Shown one piece after another: positions 50,077-62,560 of a stretch of DNA of 64,000 bases. Numbering within the stretch: the first letter of the stretch is position 1; each line of letters starts with the position of its first letter. Source of the stretch: Struthio camelus (Eukaryota; Chordata; Aves; Struthioniformes; Struthionidae); assembly GCF_040807025.1 (NCBI RefSeq), contig NC_090952.1:25603068-25667067 (forward strand), in the 5' to 3' direction. Both the position numbers and the translations under genes were made by a program. The notes under the pieces were generated by a model that saw only the letters and a program-made list of their open reading frames with translations, searched no databases and was not told the DNA's origin.

Positions 50077-50371
50077 GTGAGTGCGCCCGCGGCCCGGCTC
50101 GGCCCGGCCCTGGCGGCAGCGGCGGCGGCGGCGGGCGACGGGGTTCCGCGGCCGGCGGGGAGGGGGCGGCGGCGGCGGCGGCGGCGGGGGTGGGGGGACC
50201 TGGGCGGGCCGGGCTGGGCCGGGTCGGGCTGGGCTGGGCCGGGCCGGGCCGGGCGGCGGCGGGTAACGGCCGCGGCCCGGCGGGGGTTAACGGGGCCGGA
50301 TGAGCGGGCTCTGTGAGCCGCGGGTTGCCATGGCGACGCGCTGAAAGGGGGATTGTGCGCCCGGCTCAGCT

Positions 50372-50770
50372 GCGCGGCCCCCGCCCGGCCCGGCCCGGCC
50401 CGGCCCGGTTCCGCTGAGCCCGGCCCGGTTCCGCTGAGCCCGGCTCGGCCCGGCCCGGTTCCGCTGAGCCCGGCCCGGCCCGGTTCCGCTGAGCCCGGCT
50501 CGGCCCGGTTCCGCTGAGCCCGGCCCGGTTCCGCTGAGCCCGGCTCGGCCCGGCCCGGTTCCGCTGAGCCCGGCCCGGCCCGGCCCGGTTCCGCTGAGCC
50601 CGGCTCGGCCCGGTTCCGCTGAGCCCGGCCCGGCTCGGCTCGGTTCCGTTGAGCCCGGTTCCGCTGAGCCCGGCCCGGCCCGGCTCGGCCTGGTTCCGCT
50701 GGGCCCGGCTCGGCTCGGCTCGGTTCTGTTGAGCCCGGCCCGGCTCGGCTCGGCTCGGCCTAAGCCGCCC
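50372..50770 (+). repeat. Decamer-based minisatellite (CCCGGCCCGG / TTCCGCTGAG modules)
   Basis: Ten-base modules CCCGGCCCGG, CCCGGCTCGG and TTCCGCTGAG are shuffled into units of 20-40 bp. I count about 13 TTCCGCTGAG-type modules, the last few being variants (TTCCGTTGAG, TTCTGTTGAG). The array lies just inside the putative first intron. Confidence 0.9.
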
Positions 50771-51079
50771 CCCAGGCCCGGTTGGGTTGGGCCTGGTTGG
50801 GCCCCGCCGGGGCGGCCGTAGGGCACGCCAGGCCCCGGGGGAGCCGGCTGTCACCTGCGGGGCGCAGGCGAAGGCTGTTGCGCGGGCAGTTGGGGGCTGC
50901 CGGGGAGCCCCGGGCACCTCCGCGCCTGACGGGGCGGTTGGGCGGCGCCGGCGTGGCCCCGGGAGAGGGGAGGTGGGCGGACGGAGCCGAGTTTGTCCGG
51001 CCGGGTGCACCGGCCCGAAGAGGATCCGCCGGCTCGCGTGCAGGCAGGGGAAGGTGACTGCCGACGGGACGGGGCCACC

Positions 51080-53440
51080 GAGGGCAATGAACTGCCACCG
51101 GTCCCAGCTGGGAGACCAGGGGAGGCAGGGTCTTCCCTGGAGGGATGGAGAGCCAGACAAGCTGCCTTGGCTTCTTGAGAAGCTTCTTGAGAAGGAGCTT
51201 TGTTGGGCTACGGGAGGATGAGGTTGTGCTGGCCCCCAGCAGTTGCTGGCAGTCCCCAGGCGCTGCCTGGGGTGGTGGGGCTGCCTGCAAGGTGATGTCT
51301 TCTTCTCGTTTCCAGCAAGGCGGCAACTGTTGCCCTTGCAGCCATGGGAGAGCCCTGCCCGAATGCAGGACGCGCGCCTGGGGTTGGGTGCAAGAGAAGA
51401 GCGGTGGAGGGACGCAGCTCTTTCGAGGATGGGGGGGGGGGACAGCTGTTTGCAGCGTGGGACGTGCACGGTGCGCTGAACAGCCCGGCGTAAGGCTGCT
51501 GACGCGAATGTCCCCAGGTCAAGGGCAGACAGCAGGACCCTGCGGCTTGCTGTATTTGGCATATTGTGGCAATAACGTTAATCATGGGCGAAAGGGCATT
51601 GCCGGTCTCTCGGCCGAACGTGGAGCTGGGGCGGTGACAGGGGCTTGCTTGCCCGCATGTGGGGCTGTGAGCCGGGCAGTCGAGCACATGGCTCCAGGAG
51701 CTGTCAGCGGCTCTGCCAACGCACGCGCTGGGACTGGAGTAGGTGCGCTCTCGGTTGCCTGAGCGTGACTCTGTCGGGTTTGAAGCTGTGAAGCACGATT
51801 GGCATGCTCAGCCGTGGTTCGTCTTACTGAAGGCTGTGCTGAGGTCAGCCAGCATCTGGAGCTGGAAGGAGCTGTCAGCAGCAAAAGAAGACAGCGGCTG
51901 AGCCCTGCAAGGCGAGGATCTTCCCGAAAAGGTGGAGAAGTGGTGAGAAATAGCGAGGCCCTTGACTGTCCAGTCTCTTTCTGGCTTGCGCTGTCCCAGA
52001 CTGTAACGTCGCCTGGCATCTCCGCTCGCAGCCCTTCCCCTGGCTGCACACCTCCCTGAGGGAGGTGGCTCTGCTCTGAAGTCCCTGTGGTGGCACTTGT
52101 TCCTCCATCCTTTGAGGGAGTCTCGGCAGATGATGCCCGAGGGCTTGGCCCAGGGCTAGGGCAGAAAGGCCCCAAGGCACCCCAGCTGCCATGCGCAGGC
52201 CTGTTGCTGCATGAGTGCAGATCGGACCCAGCTTTCCAGGAGCTCTCAGTGCTGGCCCCTGCGTTATGTCAGCATGTTGCGCTTTTCCTTCCTCTGGTAG
52301 CTGGGATGTAGGAGGCTCTGTGAGGACAGCGGCTTTTGCCAGCAGGAGCAGATAGGTCCCCAGCAGGGAGCTGCAGGGCTGCCGAAGCAGAGGTTACTCT
52401 TGGCCCTGGGGAACACGTGTCGTCTTCTCTCCCTGTTCTGGACCAGAGCAGCACTGCCAGCCCTCTCGAGGCAGGGGCTGGCCGCTCTGAGGTCTCGCAG
52501 CCCTCGTCCCTGTCAGGCTGGCCCTCCTCCTGCTCCTCCTGCATGCAGCAACCAGCAGAGCTGGTGTCTGCGAAATGGTTAAACGCTGACATTTAGAGGT
52601 CACACTTTTAGCATTGTGCATGTGTTTGCTTAATTTGCATTTGCAGTTAGCCCAGATCTACGGTTTGCCACTTGCATGTGCAGTTACCATGGTTACATGT
52701 ACAGTCGGGATGTTGAGTTTGGTTGGACACCTGCAAACATGCAGCTCTGAACCTCTAGAGCATCAGGGCATGAGTGTGAGCGAATGCCCGTTGAGATGCA
52801 GGACAGCCTTCAAACCTGGGCACTTAGGCCTTGCATGACAGTGCACTTAGAAAATGGAGCTGCAGTGCCCGTCTTAGCCCTGCCCAGCCTCCAAACGCAC
52901 ATATCAGTTGTGCGATGTGCATCTAGGGCAGTGGTTTTGGAGAGGAGGGTTGAGCCCATCCCGAGGGTGTTGCTCTGGGCCTTAGATCTGGGTTTGTTTC
53001 TCTTCCAGGACCTCGTGTAAACCCTCTGCTCTCAAAGGGCCAGCGTGAGGGTACTCCAGAGCAGGGCAGTGAGGGTGAGCAATGCCTGAGGCTCGTGAGG
53101 CTGAGTTGCTGTGCGGGCTGGCAGCGCCTTGCCCAGCGGGGCGAAGCCTGCCAAAGCTCCAGAAGGCAGTGTGAGAATTGGCAGGGCGCTTTGCTGAGGC
53201 TCCAGCTGTGGCGACTGCATCTCTCTTGGCTCTCTCCAGGGTCCCCTCCGTGTGCTCGGAGCCAATACAGACAGGGATCCAGTCCAGGTTCCTTTTGACA
53301 CCAGTATCACACTGAGTCTGTTCATGAAAGAGGGTCTGAGAGAGAGCAAGGAGATAGTGACTGCTGAAATCCTCTGACAGGTCCCTGTCCTGGGACTGAC
53401 ACCCTGTCTTGAGCAGATTGGCCTTGTCATTGTCCCAAGG
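51080..53440. other. Noncoding stretch, possible first intron of the downstream gene
   Basis: No exon or RNA gene is recognised. An AT-richer segment at 52,570-52,800 contains an octamer-type ATTTGCAT at 52,633-52,640 and an X-box-like GTTACCATGGTTAC at 52,683-52,696, plus repeated TTGCATGTGCAG motifs, so it is a candidate regulatory element. Confidence 0.4.
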
Positions 53441-53700
53441 GAGGAAGAATTTTAGGACACATGTTTGAAAGGGACCTTGAGATCATCAAGTCCATCAGCT
53501 CCATCTAAGCCATTCCTAACTGACATCTGCTCAGCCAGTTCCTAAACCTCCTCAATGACAGCAGTTCTGCAGCCAAGCAGTTTGCTGCAGTCTGTCCTTA
53601 TTCTTTCTGCCAGGAGCTTCTTCTCTGCAGCAGGTGGGCAAGAAGGGAAACCCTTCAAGCTGTCCAAGAGCAACAGTGGCCTCAGGCAGACTTGTGCAGT
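53440..53700 (-). mobile_element. CR1-family LINE fragment (antisense)
   Basis: GAAAGGGACCTTGAGATCAT with CAAGTCCA is the familiar antisense 3' portion of avian CR1 elements. It is followed by CTAAGCCATTCCTAACTGAC and CTCCTCAATGACAGCAG blocks that match further CR1-like sequence. It is degraded and noncoding. Confidence 0.65.
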
Positions 53701-55559
53701 GTGTCCCTACTGTGTCCTGAGGCAGCAATGGTGGTGAGGAATCCAGGAATAGGAGGAGGGTGGAAGTGTGAAAGAAGAGTGGGAATCCGTGTGGACAGGG
53801 AGCATGGAGCATGGCTCGCTGCTGTCTGGGCTCTCAAGGAGCCGCAGGTGAACTTGTGAAATTTTGCAGCAGAGTGTGAGAGGATCTGCCATCCTGCGCA
53901 CTGAAACAAGTGCGGACATAGGGATCTGAGAGCATGGGACGGGGACCACTTGGCTCTGTCCGTAGGACTTTGGGATGGGGCAGTTACTTGCTCCCTGTTG
54001 GATTCTGGACAGAGATTCCTTTCTTGATGTTCCGTGGTTATCTGCTGCTGCTGCTGACAGAGCATTTTGGAAGGCACTTCTTATTCAGGGTCTGGCATTT
54101 GTGCCTTCATTCTCGGCCAAAGCAAGGGGTGTGCCCAGTTCTTTGACGTGACACAGAGGGGCTCTGGTGAAAGCTGGCTGGCAAGGACATACCAGCAGAA
54201 GTAGGCAGGCTGCGTCCTGGTACGAGGATGCAGGAGAGCTGTGTTTGAGGATTGTGGCAGAACTGTTTGGTGCCGCATAGCGGACTAAACGCTCTGGTGG
54301 TATCTTAACTTGATGCCCCCTAAAACTGGGGGCAGGGAGCAGGCTCTGACCAGCGTTACTCTTTGCTGCTCTCCTCAGCAGGATTCTGCAGTGTGTGCGA
54401 GGGGAATGAATAAAAGGTCCTGCAATTGCCAGAGCTGGCAATTTGGACCCAAATCATTTAGACGCTAGAGAAAACCTGGCTGAGGTGGACCTGGGATGAA
54501 GCAAGAGCTGTGGAAAGAGGCAGGGGCTTCTGGCTGCAGCTGCCGGGTCCTGGCTGACGTGCGTGGCCCTTGCGCAGTTTTCCCTGGTTAAAAGGGTATG
54601 TGCCATTTGTTTGAACGCTTACCTGGATTCAGTAGAGATGTGCTATTGCAGCGCATGATGAAACCTGCGCTCCTGCTCATTCTTGCAGTCATCTGGGGAA
54701 ACTCTGCCCTTGCAATAGACTCCTTTTGCTGTGATGCCCATCCTGCAGGGGAGCAAGCGCGTGGTGTGAGGAGACTTGTCTGTGAGCAAGACTTTGTGCT
54801 AGGGGACTTTGTGCCAGGGCGTGCTGTTTGGGCTGGGACTGCTTTGGCGAGGAGCGCTGTGGATTGCTGGAAGAGAAGCCTTGTTCCTGACACTGCAAAA
54901 TGCAGAACAGTGTAGTAACATCTGTTATTTTCAAACTGCATCCCAATGTGAGCATATCCTGCAAGGTGCCTGGCAAACAGAGCCAAAGCTTTGCCTGTGG
55001 ACAGATGCTCTGGCCATGCTGGCAGAGCAGGTGGCAAAGTTTGGGAAAGGTTGCAGAGAGAGCGTGCTACAGGGCTCATATTGTGTGTGGCCCTTATTTG
55101 GGTCTGGGCCTTGGTTGCCAGGGCTCCCTGGAGGTGAGGATGCTTGGGAGGGGCTAGTCAGGGAGGCTTGGAAGATGGGCATGGGAAGGGGACCTGAGAA
55201 AATGTCCTTTGGCATTATGCTCATTTCTGTGCAGGGTGCTGCAGAGACTTTGCCTAATGTAACCCTCTGCAGAGGGCTGCTGCGGTGGGAGAAGCATAGC
55301 CAAAGTGTCTGTATGTCATTCTCTGTGGAGGTGGCTGTGTCCGTCTTCTGGTGATGAGACCCAGAGCTTCCTAAAGGAGCACTGGTTATGGAGGTGATTC
55401 TGTGTGTCTGTCCTCACCCTTTCCCGTACCTCCAAATGACGTCCAGACACAGCTGCTGAGCAACATGAGAACCCGTGGGATAGGGATACAAGAGAGGGGG
55501 GCTGGGGTTGCTCTACGTCTCTATCATTAAAGATGCCTGCCTGGAAGGAGCTAGTGACA

Positions 55560-56175
55560 ACGCTTGGATGTTGAGATCGTTGTGGAGTCAAATGCTTGGA
55601 AGTTGCAGCAAGAGTGGTTAGAGATCCGGAACGGCCTCTGTGCAGAAAAATGGCTAGATAAGGCAAGGTTCTTCAGGCTGGAAAAGAAACAACAGAAGAT
55701 GAATGTGATAGGTTACAAAAATCACAGGAGGCCAGCAGAGAATGGATAGAGGTTCACTGTTCACTGTTTCTTCTGATGCAGTACAAGGTCACATCAAGTG
55801 AAGCTAACAGGATGCAGGTGCAAAACAAAAGGAGGGGTATTGCCTCTCACAGACATGCTGTTAAACCGTGGAAGTCTTTAGCACAAGGCATTGTGAATGT
55901 TGAAACTTTACATTGGTTCCGGGAGAAAAGGGACAAGTTCAAGAAGGACAAGAGGTTCCCTGAGGACCAGTAAATGCGGAGAGATACACCTCTGACTTGG
56001 ACAGCCACTGAGCTGCAAATAACTGGAGGCAGGGAGAGTACTCGGGGAGCGTCACTACACGCTTGCCATGCTTTTAGAGTCTTTCTGGGCACCACTTCAG
56101 GCCGCTGCCAATAAAGTATCCTGGGCTAGGTGCACTCTAGATCTGAGCCAGAGGCGTTGTTCCCATAAAGCTGTG
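55560..56175 (+). mobile_element. CR1/L3-like LINE 3' fragment (sense) reaching the element's 3' end
   Basis: Colinear landmarks include TTCAGGCTGGAAAAGAAAC, ATAGGTTACAAAAATCAC, CAAAACAAAAGGAGGGGTAT, GTTAAACCGTGGAAGTC, GGACAAGTTCAAGAAGGAC and, at the 3' end near 56,115, AGTATCCTGGGCTAGGTG. The order is that of a CR1/L3 LINE from late reverse-transcriptase sequence to the 3' terminus. Two short open frames at 55,564-55,749 and 55,776-55,973 are remnants of this element, not genes. Confidence 0.75.
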
Positions 56176-59100
56176 CCTATCGGAGAGGGTGGAGGCAGCA
56201 AGGAGCACTTGGCTTTGGAAGAGGATTTATCCTGATCTGGCCCTGTGTTGCTTCTCTTGACGCAGGGTGGCAGATGCCTGCTCAGCCCCTCAGCTCTTTT
56301 GCAGCCCCACTTGCTTGCCCAAGAACACAGGCTGCTCTCCCTGGTGGTGCAGCCCCTGGGAAGGGTAGAAGCCTATGCTCAGCACCCGTCCTCTGCTTTG
56401 GCCTCTAGCCCGCAGTTGCCGCCTTCTCACCTTGCCCAGATCACAGAACCCTTTGCTAGGGACTTTGACTCCAAGTCAGGCTTCGTTCGAAGCCTGTCCC
56501 CTGAACAGCTGCTAATTCAGTTGTTTTGACCATGCCTAGAAATGTCCTTTCCCTCCAGTGTCAGCTTGTTGGTGTTTACCTTGCAGTTCTGCTTCCTCTG
56601 GTTCCCTGTGCAAGGTGCTCTGGCAGCAGAGCTAGATTCTTGTCCTGGCAGTGCCCTGATTTCCTGGGAGTTCCTGGAGATAGTGGGCACTGTGGGATCA
56701 TTCAGGGTCTCAGCTTCATCTGTCCCCCTTCCTCCAGTCCCCTGGCTCTGTCTGTTCTTTCACATGCACTGCCGGGAAATATCAGTCTCGGGTTTGTTCC
56801 TGGTTTTACGTTCAGGTGAGAAAAGGCTCATGTTCTGCCATCAGTGAGGGTCCAGTTCAACCTGACCTCAAGGTATGTGGGGTGCAAGAATGCTGTCCTC
56901 CAGGCTTCTCGGTCCGTTTAGCAACACCCTCAAGGACAGCAGGGAGATGTGAGGTTCAGCTTGGGAGAGGCTTGCTTCTGGGAGAAGCAGAGCCTGTGTT
57001 AGTCTCGGGGAGGAGAGGAAGGTGCAAGGATGAGCTTGGGGTCTCTGAGTCTTCAGTGGGGTTTGGGCGGGGACAGGGACAGCAGGCTGAGGTTGAAACT
57101 CAAGAAGGGGATGACTGACCTGTGCGAATCACTTCTAGGAGGAGCCAGCCAGCAAGGGCTGACTGGGGGAAGTATTCAGCCAGCACAAAGGGGCCCAACA
57201 TCGCTAGTCCTATGAACTTCAAAAGTACATCTTTCCTCCTCTAAGAGGCACAATAGGGCAAACCTTGTGTCTCAGGAAGGGCAGGGCACAGGGCTGAGTT
57301 GCCAAAGGTGACTCACAAGCAGATAACACTGGTTCCAGGGCAGAGTGGGTGTGCTGCTGGGTTCTAGAGTGGCCCATGTGTAATTGTTAGAGTGACCCGT
57401 CTGGGTCATTCCCTCAAGGCTGAGAGTTTGGACACTCAGCTGCCCTGCACCAGTACAGTACACCAGCACAGCCCACCACCGTGGGCAGGATGTGTCCCCA
57501 GCGTTTGACCTGCATGGCAGCAGCAGTATGACTGTCCCTGGATTAGAGAGCGCTAACACCTTCCTCTTTGGCAGTTGGTCCTGACCCCTGCAGGGTGAGA
57601 GCAGAGGGGCAGGATTGGCTCCTGGGTCACAGAGCGATGTCCCCGCTGCTGTGGCCAGCTGCCTTGTGCAGTCCTCTGTAGCCTGCTTGAACCATATCTG
57701 GGTAGCCAGCCTGGCCTGGCAATAGCTGTGCTCCTGACTTAGACTCTAGAGAGTCTTCCTCCCTAATCACGTGGACAGGAAGGGCTGAGCACAGTTTGAA
57801 GCATCGTTGCTTAGACCTGCCATTGGAGCAGGAGGTTGTCCATGCCTACTGGTTGTGTTAGTAGCATAGATGTGGATGGGACTCTTTGTATCTGTGTGCC
57901 ACTTTGGTCTCTGTTGCTGTTGGGCTCTGTTATTGAGGATCTGAGCCCGCAGACTTGGGCAGAAAGCTGCTGTGCTTTGATGCTCACAACCTTAAGGGGA
58001 GCCAAGTAGTTACCTGCTCTTTGTAACGAAGATCTCCTTCTGTGCCCGCAGGGAGTACTGCTTCAAAGTGGGCATCTGCCAAGGCAGACGTGTGCTCAGG
58101 TATCTCTGAGACCCAGCAGGGAGCATGGGAGCGTTATTGGCACTGTGGGATGCCTTTACTGGCATCGCTTGTCTCTGCAGCATTGCTTGTCCCTGCAGCC
58201 TGCCTGTATGTCCTGCTTTGTATTAGCCTACTGCATCTGGAGAGATGGGGCATCCACAGACGGCCTGAGTTGCTCTGGTTCAGCTTGTTTCTTAACACTA
58301 GGCAGCCTTTACAGTAACACACATTAAAGGATTTTTTCCGGAGTTTTTAGACTTTCTGCTTTTTGTGTTTGTAGATAGAAAACATGGAAGGAAAAAGCTA
58401 CAAGAGAAAATATAAAATACATTTTGGACTATATTTAAACAGGCTTCCTTCCTAGCTTCTGGCTTGCCCGGGTCTCAAGTCCTTAGCATGCCTTAATTGC
58501 ATGAGCAAGAGTCAGGATTTGCATCGTTGCAGAGTTGCCCTGGCTGCAGGCTGACCCTCTAGACCTGGTCTTTTCTGTGGCCTTCTGCTCAGCTGTGCTG
58601 GCTTTGGTTTTGTTTTGGGAACATGTGCAGCTGGTACCTCTTGCTGAGGGCAGGTCTCACTGCTTGTGGAGCTGCTCGTCTTCCTGTATTGATACTTAAT
58701 TGAGTAGAGGCCGCTGTACGCTTGGGCTGGACCGTCCAACTGTCTTGAGGTCCTTCTAAGGTCACTGATGCACCACATCTGTCCAGAATGTCAGCTATAC
58801 CATCTGTGACGACTGTGATCTCTTGGCACGATACCAGCTCTCTGTAGAAACTATATGAATTCTGTAGGTTGCTCATTGGAGCATGGAGCAAATCTGAGCA
58901 TTTTTAGAGTTCCTGGGAAAGCCTTTATGGTTTCTGGGAAAAGCAATAACTCTAGGATAGGCTTTTATTTTATTCAGCTGCAGATATGGATTTTCAGATG
59001 CCTTGCTGTGCCAGTGGGATGGCTGTTGTGCCAAGGGCTGTGGTTGGCCCCAGGGCTCCGCTGTCTCTGGTGCTCCCCCTCCGTGCCCTGGGCATGGAAG

Positions 59101-62050
59101 CGTGGAGGGCGTTGTGAGCGCAGTGGCAGCTCCACTGTGAGCTGGTGCCATCTGCGTGGGACCACATCTCTGCCCGGGAGCTCCTCCTGCAGAGACCACG
59201 GCCAAGCAGCCGTTATCCTCTGGGCCGGTCCTTCGTGGCAGAGGTGGGGCGAGGGGAAGGACAGAGGTGTCGGGGGAGGGACGCTTCTCCAGCCTTATGT
59301 GCTGAAGCCTCCAGCTTCTGTGCCTTATTCAGGAGCGCACAAGTGTGAAATTCAATTTGTAGATAAGCTGTAGCTAGTGAGGAACACAGGCCACGGCATC
59401 TGCTGGAGCCAGGCAGTGTCTGAGAGCAGCATGGCCTGTATGCACAGCGTGTCCTGCCTGCCAGCTCTCGGCGAGGCTGACGTCACCTTGGAGAAGCAGT
59501 GGCTGCTGCAGGACGCGGCTGCTTGAAGCTGTGTCATGTTCTGTCTGGGCGTGCAGCCTCTTCCTCCAGCAGGAGCCCTGTCAGAGAGATGCTGCCCCAG
59601 GGCTAGTCTCCTTGTCCCTCCGGTGCTCCCAGCTTGTGCAGAGGCAAGGGGCAAGGTGGGCCGCATCTGGAAGTGAGAAGGGCCTGATGCTGTCTGCCAG
59701 GCAGCAGTTTGCAAGCTTGGTAGCTTGGAAGGACAGGGATTTTGAACAGAAATGTGGTGCTTCCCAGCAGAGGATGGCATTTTCCCACCTCCACGTTCTG
59801 ATCTTACCTTCCTGGTGTTTTAAGTGAGCTTTGCTTGCTGCGGGGAAGAGTAGGAATGGGCATTATAAAGTTAATAAAGGCTGGCTGCTCTGGCCTGTAT
59901 TCTGTTCTTCACGTGGGCTGCTACTAGTGGTTATGGTTTCCTTTCTCCTGCCCCCAGCCTTGGTCCATAACTCTCTGGACTTCCCATTTCATTGTGCTTT
60001 GGAGAGAGGGCAGCAGTGCGGTCCTGTTGCCGATGATGAGCCTGGTGCTGTGGGGAGGGGAGCACGGTCATCCAGGCAAGTAGCAGCAGAACTGGGACCC
60101 AGTCAGAGTAGTGCTCTGATGCTCTGTGGTGGCTGCCAGCCTGGGGCCACGTGCCAGGCGCAGCGTTATGAAGTGGTGGGTCACTTGCAGTGCCATCAGG
60201 CTGGCTGACTTGGTGTCCCACGGTACAAGACAGGGTGGTAAATGGTGATGCAGGGAGGTGATGCTCTTACGTTGCCGGATAACTTGCAACCTTATCTCTG
60301 CACAGGGAAGTGCTTTGACTTCCATGGAAAAGCTGGTTTAAGAAGCTCCTGCTTCTCGCCAAACGTTTTTCTAATCTTTGTTCTTTGCCCTGTTCTTGTT
60401 TACCTTTAATCTGGCTCATTTCCATGGTCTGGTTTACAATACTCTCCCACAAAACTTCACTAAGCTGAGGATTAGTGGTGGGCAGTCACGTCAGGCAAAA
60501 ATAGGTGGTTAGGAGAGGTGTTGGTAAAGGAAACAATCCTTACATCAGCTCTGGTGCCGAAACCAGAGGTTCACACTAGCACATTCTGGATTCCAACCTG
60601 TGATTATGTCGTTTTGGCTTCCTGCTTTGAGTCAGTAAGAATGAAACATTGACAGCTTATTTTGGGAGTAGCTGTTACTGTTCATTGCATTCCTGGATTT
60701 TGTTGTCCACCCTCTCTAGTCACATTTGCAGGAAGTCTTTGTATTTTAAGCTGCAGTCGGTTCCTCTCTGCCCAGCCCACCTCCTTACATTTTTAGAGCC
60801 TCCTCCAGGCCACGCTATTCCATGAAAAGCACTGGCTGTGCGTGCACTCTGCCTGCCTGCAATCACTGGTACTTTTTCAGCTTTCCTCAGCGCATGCGTG
60901 AGACATCTTGACGCATTATTAGCACAGGTGGTGGTCCTGGTAGGACAGTGCTTTGTGCAAACAGCCCATCACCCTGTCGGTTGGAGGGGTTTCTGTCCTC
61001 CGTGTGGCAGAGTGCCCAGCAAACACATTGAATGGCTAGGGTACAAGAGAGCTGTGGTGATGGACGCTCCATCAGCAGCTGGTTTTCATGCTTGCTGCTT
61101 AATTGCGAGCATTTCGGAAATAGGGGTGTCATTGCATGGAGCTGGCGTCTTTGTGACACTGAGGTCTCCTTTCTTTATGAAATTCAAAAGCTGCTTTTGC
61201 CAACTTAAGAAATGTGAACATGTTCAGACTTAGAGTTTCAAAAGCCTGTTGCTCTGAAAACTGCCTGGTGACTGTGTAATTGCTTCATAACATGGTCCAG
61301 TTGTAATGGTCCGTGTTAACTTAAAAACTGGGGCCCTTACTAGCCAGCATTGTTTCAGAGGCAGTGGTTTGGGAGAGGTCATACAACCCCTTACCCTGGC
61401 AGATGTGAGGGGGATGGTAATGAGCGGCGGTGTTAATGTCAACCTGCAGCTCAGCTGAGCTAGAGAAGGAAACGAAGGGAATGCTGCTTGTGCAGACAGT
61501 CCTATCTTTCCTGGGTGAGATTTTCACTCCTGTCACTAGCTGTGCAGTGTTGACCTCAGATTTGTGAGTGAGCTGATATTGCTTTAAACTAGGTGCCTGA
61601 TGCTTGTTTGTGATGTGTTGGAGAGCGGGTGAGTTGTCTTGGCGTGAACTCTGTGCCAAGAGCTTGCTGGAGGTAGATTGTCTGCTGGTTTCTTCCTGAC
61701 TCTGTCTGGAAATTCTGGGGTTCTGTAGATGCATTTTGCACTGTCAGTTACCTGCCTTCAGAAAACAAGCGCTGGAACAATTCTGCCCTTTACCAAGCGC
61801 TGTTTTCTGTGCTCCAGATGTAGAGTTTGCTTAGTGGATATCCTTGTATTGCGGGTTATGAAGGAGAAAATACACTCCCTGTGTTTCCTTCAAGAGCCCA
61901 CATACAGTTGTCAGATAAATGGTCCACTAGAGATTGAGAGATCAAGTACTTCTCTTAGAAGTACTTTAGGTCTTTTAAACAGTCTTAGCTGCAGGCCTGC
62001 GACTTGGGTCTGCTCAGAGAAGGCATCATCCCTTCTCCTCAAACACGAGA
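56175..62050. other. Noncoding stretch, nothing recognised
   Basis: Only short unrelated reading frames are present. GC content is moderate and no splice-bounded exon with protein similarity could be made. An AT-rich patch at 58,330-58,450 and a T-rich patch near 61,080-61,330 are the only compositional breaks I noticed. Confidence 0.4.
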
Positions 62051-62560
62051 GTCCGACTTGATCCTTCCGGAGCCTCGCTAGGTCCCAGCCAGACGTATCT
62101 GGTGTCGGACGTGTCCGATGTGCAACGTCCCGCCGCTGTGCGCTCGGGCAGAAGGCAGCCGTGGCCAGCGCCGGGTCTCCTCGCCGCCGAGGGAGGCTCC
62201 GCCGGTGCCGGAGCCGGAGCCGGAGCCGGCGCGGTGCTGAAGGGACAGCTCCGCCCCGGCCCCGCCGGCCCGGCCCCGCCGCCCCGCCCGCCTTGGGCTC
62301 CTCGGCCGGGGCCAAGGAGGAGACGCCTTTCCCCGCTCCGCCCGGGCGCCGGCTTTCCGGCCCTCCTTCCCGCTTGGCTGGGAGAAATCTTATCGGCTGC
62401 TGGAGGCACCTGGTCGGCTCCCTCCAGGGGCTGCCTCGAGAGGACTGCTGTTCCCCAGCAAGCTGGGCTCTCAGTTCGTCTCTTCTGGGTGGACTCTATC
62501 AAGGCCCTGAGGTGCGCTCAGCGCTTCTAGGGGCCAGCGCGCACCCCAGGTCAGTGGGGA
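62050..62560. promoter_or_regulatory. CpG island with GGAGCC hexamer repeat
   Basis: CpG-rich sequence contains four tandem GGAGCC-type hexamers (62,207-62,236) and runs of GCCCCGCC-like SP1 boxes at 62,250-62,300. A plus-strand donor-like CCCCAG|GTCAGT occurs at about 62,549. The island could mark an alternative first exon or promoter of the downstream gene. No protein is identifiable on either strand. Confidence 0.4.

Larger units (their letters stand above)
49230..51080. promoter_or_regulatory. CpG island with CGG-rich core, candidate promoter of the downstream gene
   Basis: CpG density is extreme, with CGG/GCC triplet runs at 49,865-49,885, 50,005-50,040 and 50,105-50,195. It overlaps two minisatellites. 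A strong plus-strand splice donor (AGG|GTGAGT) after the GCC-rich stretch fits a first exon. Synteny suggests NLGN3, which in mammals has a noncoding first exon, but nothing coding for a neuroligin is present to confirm this. Confidence 0.5.

Noticed and set aside
49100-50316. Glycine/arginine-rich plus-strand frames of 250-350 codons
   Set aside because: Low-complexity translation of CGG-rich and GGTGCC repeats in a CpG island; three frames are open simultaneously.
50366-51562. 398-codon minus-strand frame rich in RNRAGPGRAQ
   Set aside because: Direct translation of the decamer minisatellite; no conserved domain.
55564-55973. Two adjacent lysine-rich ORFs resembling a small gene
   Set aside because: Nucleotide landmarks identify this as a CR1/L3 LINE 3' region in order; the frames are not conserved coding sequence.
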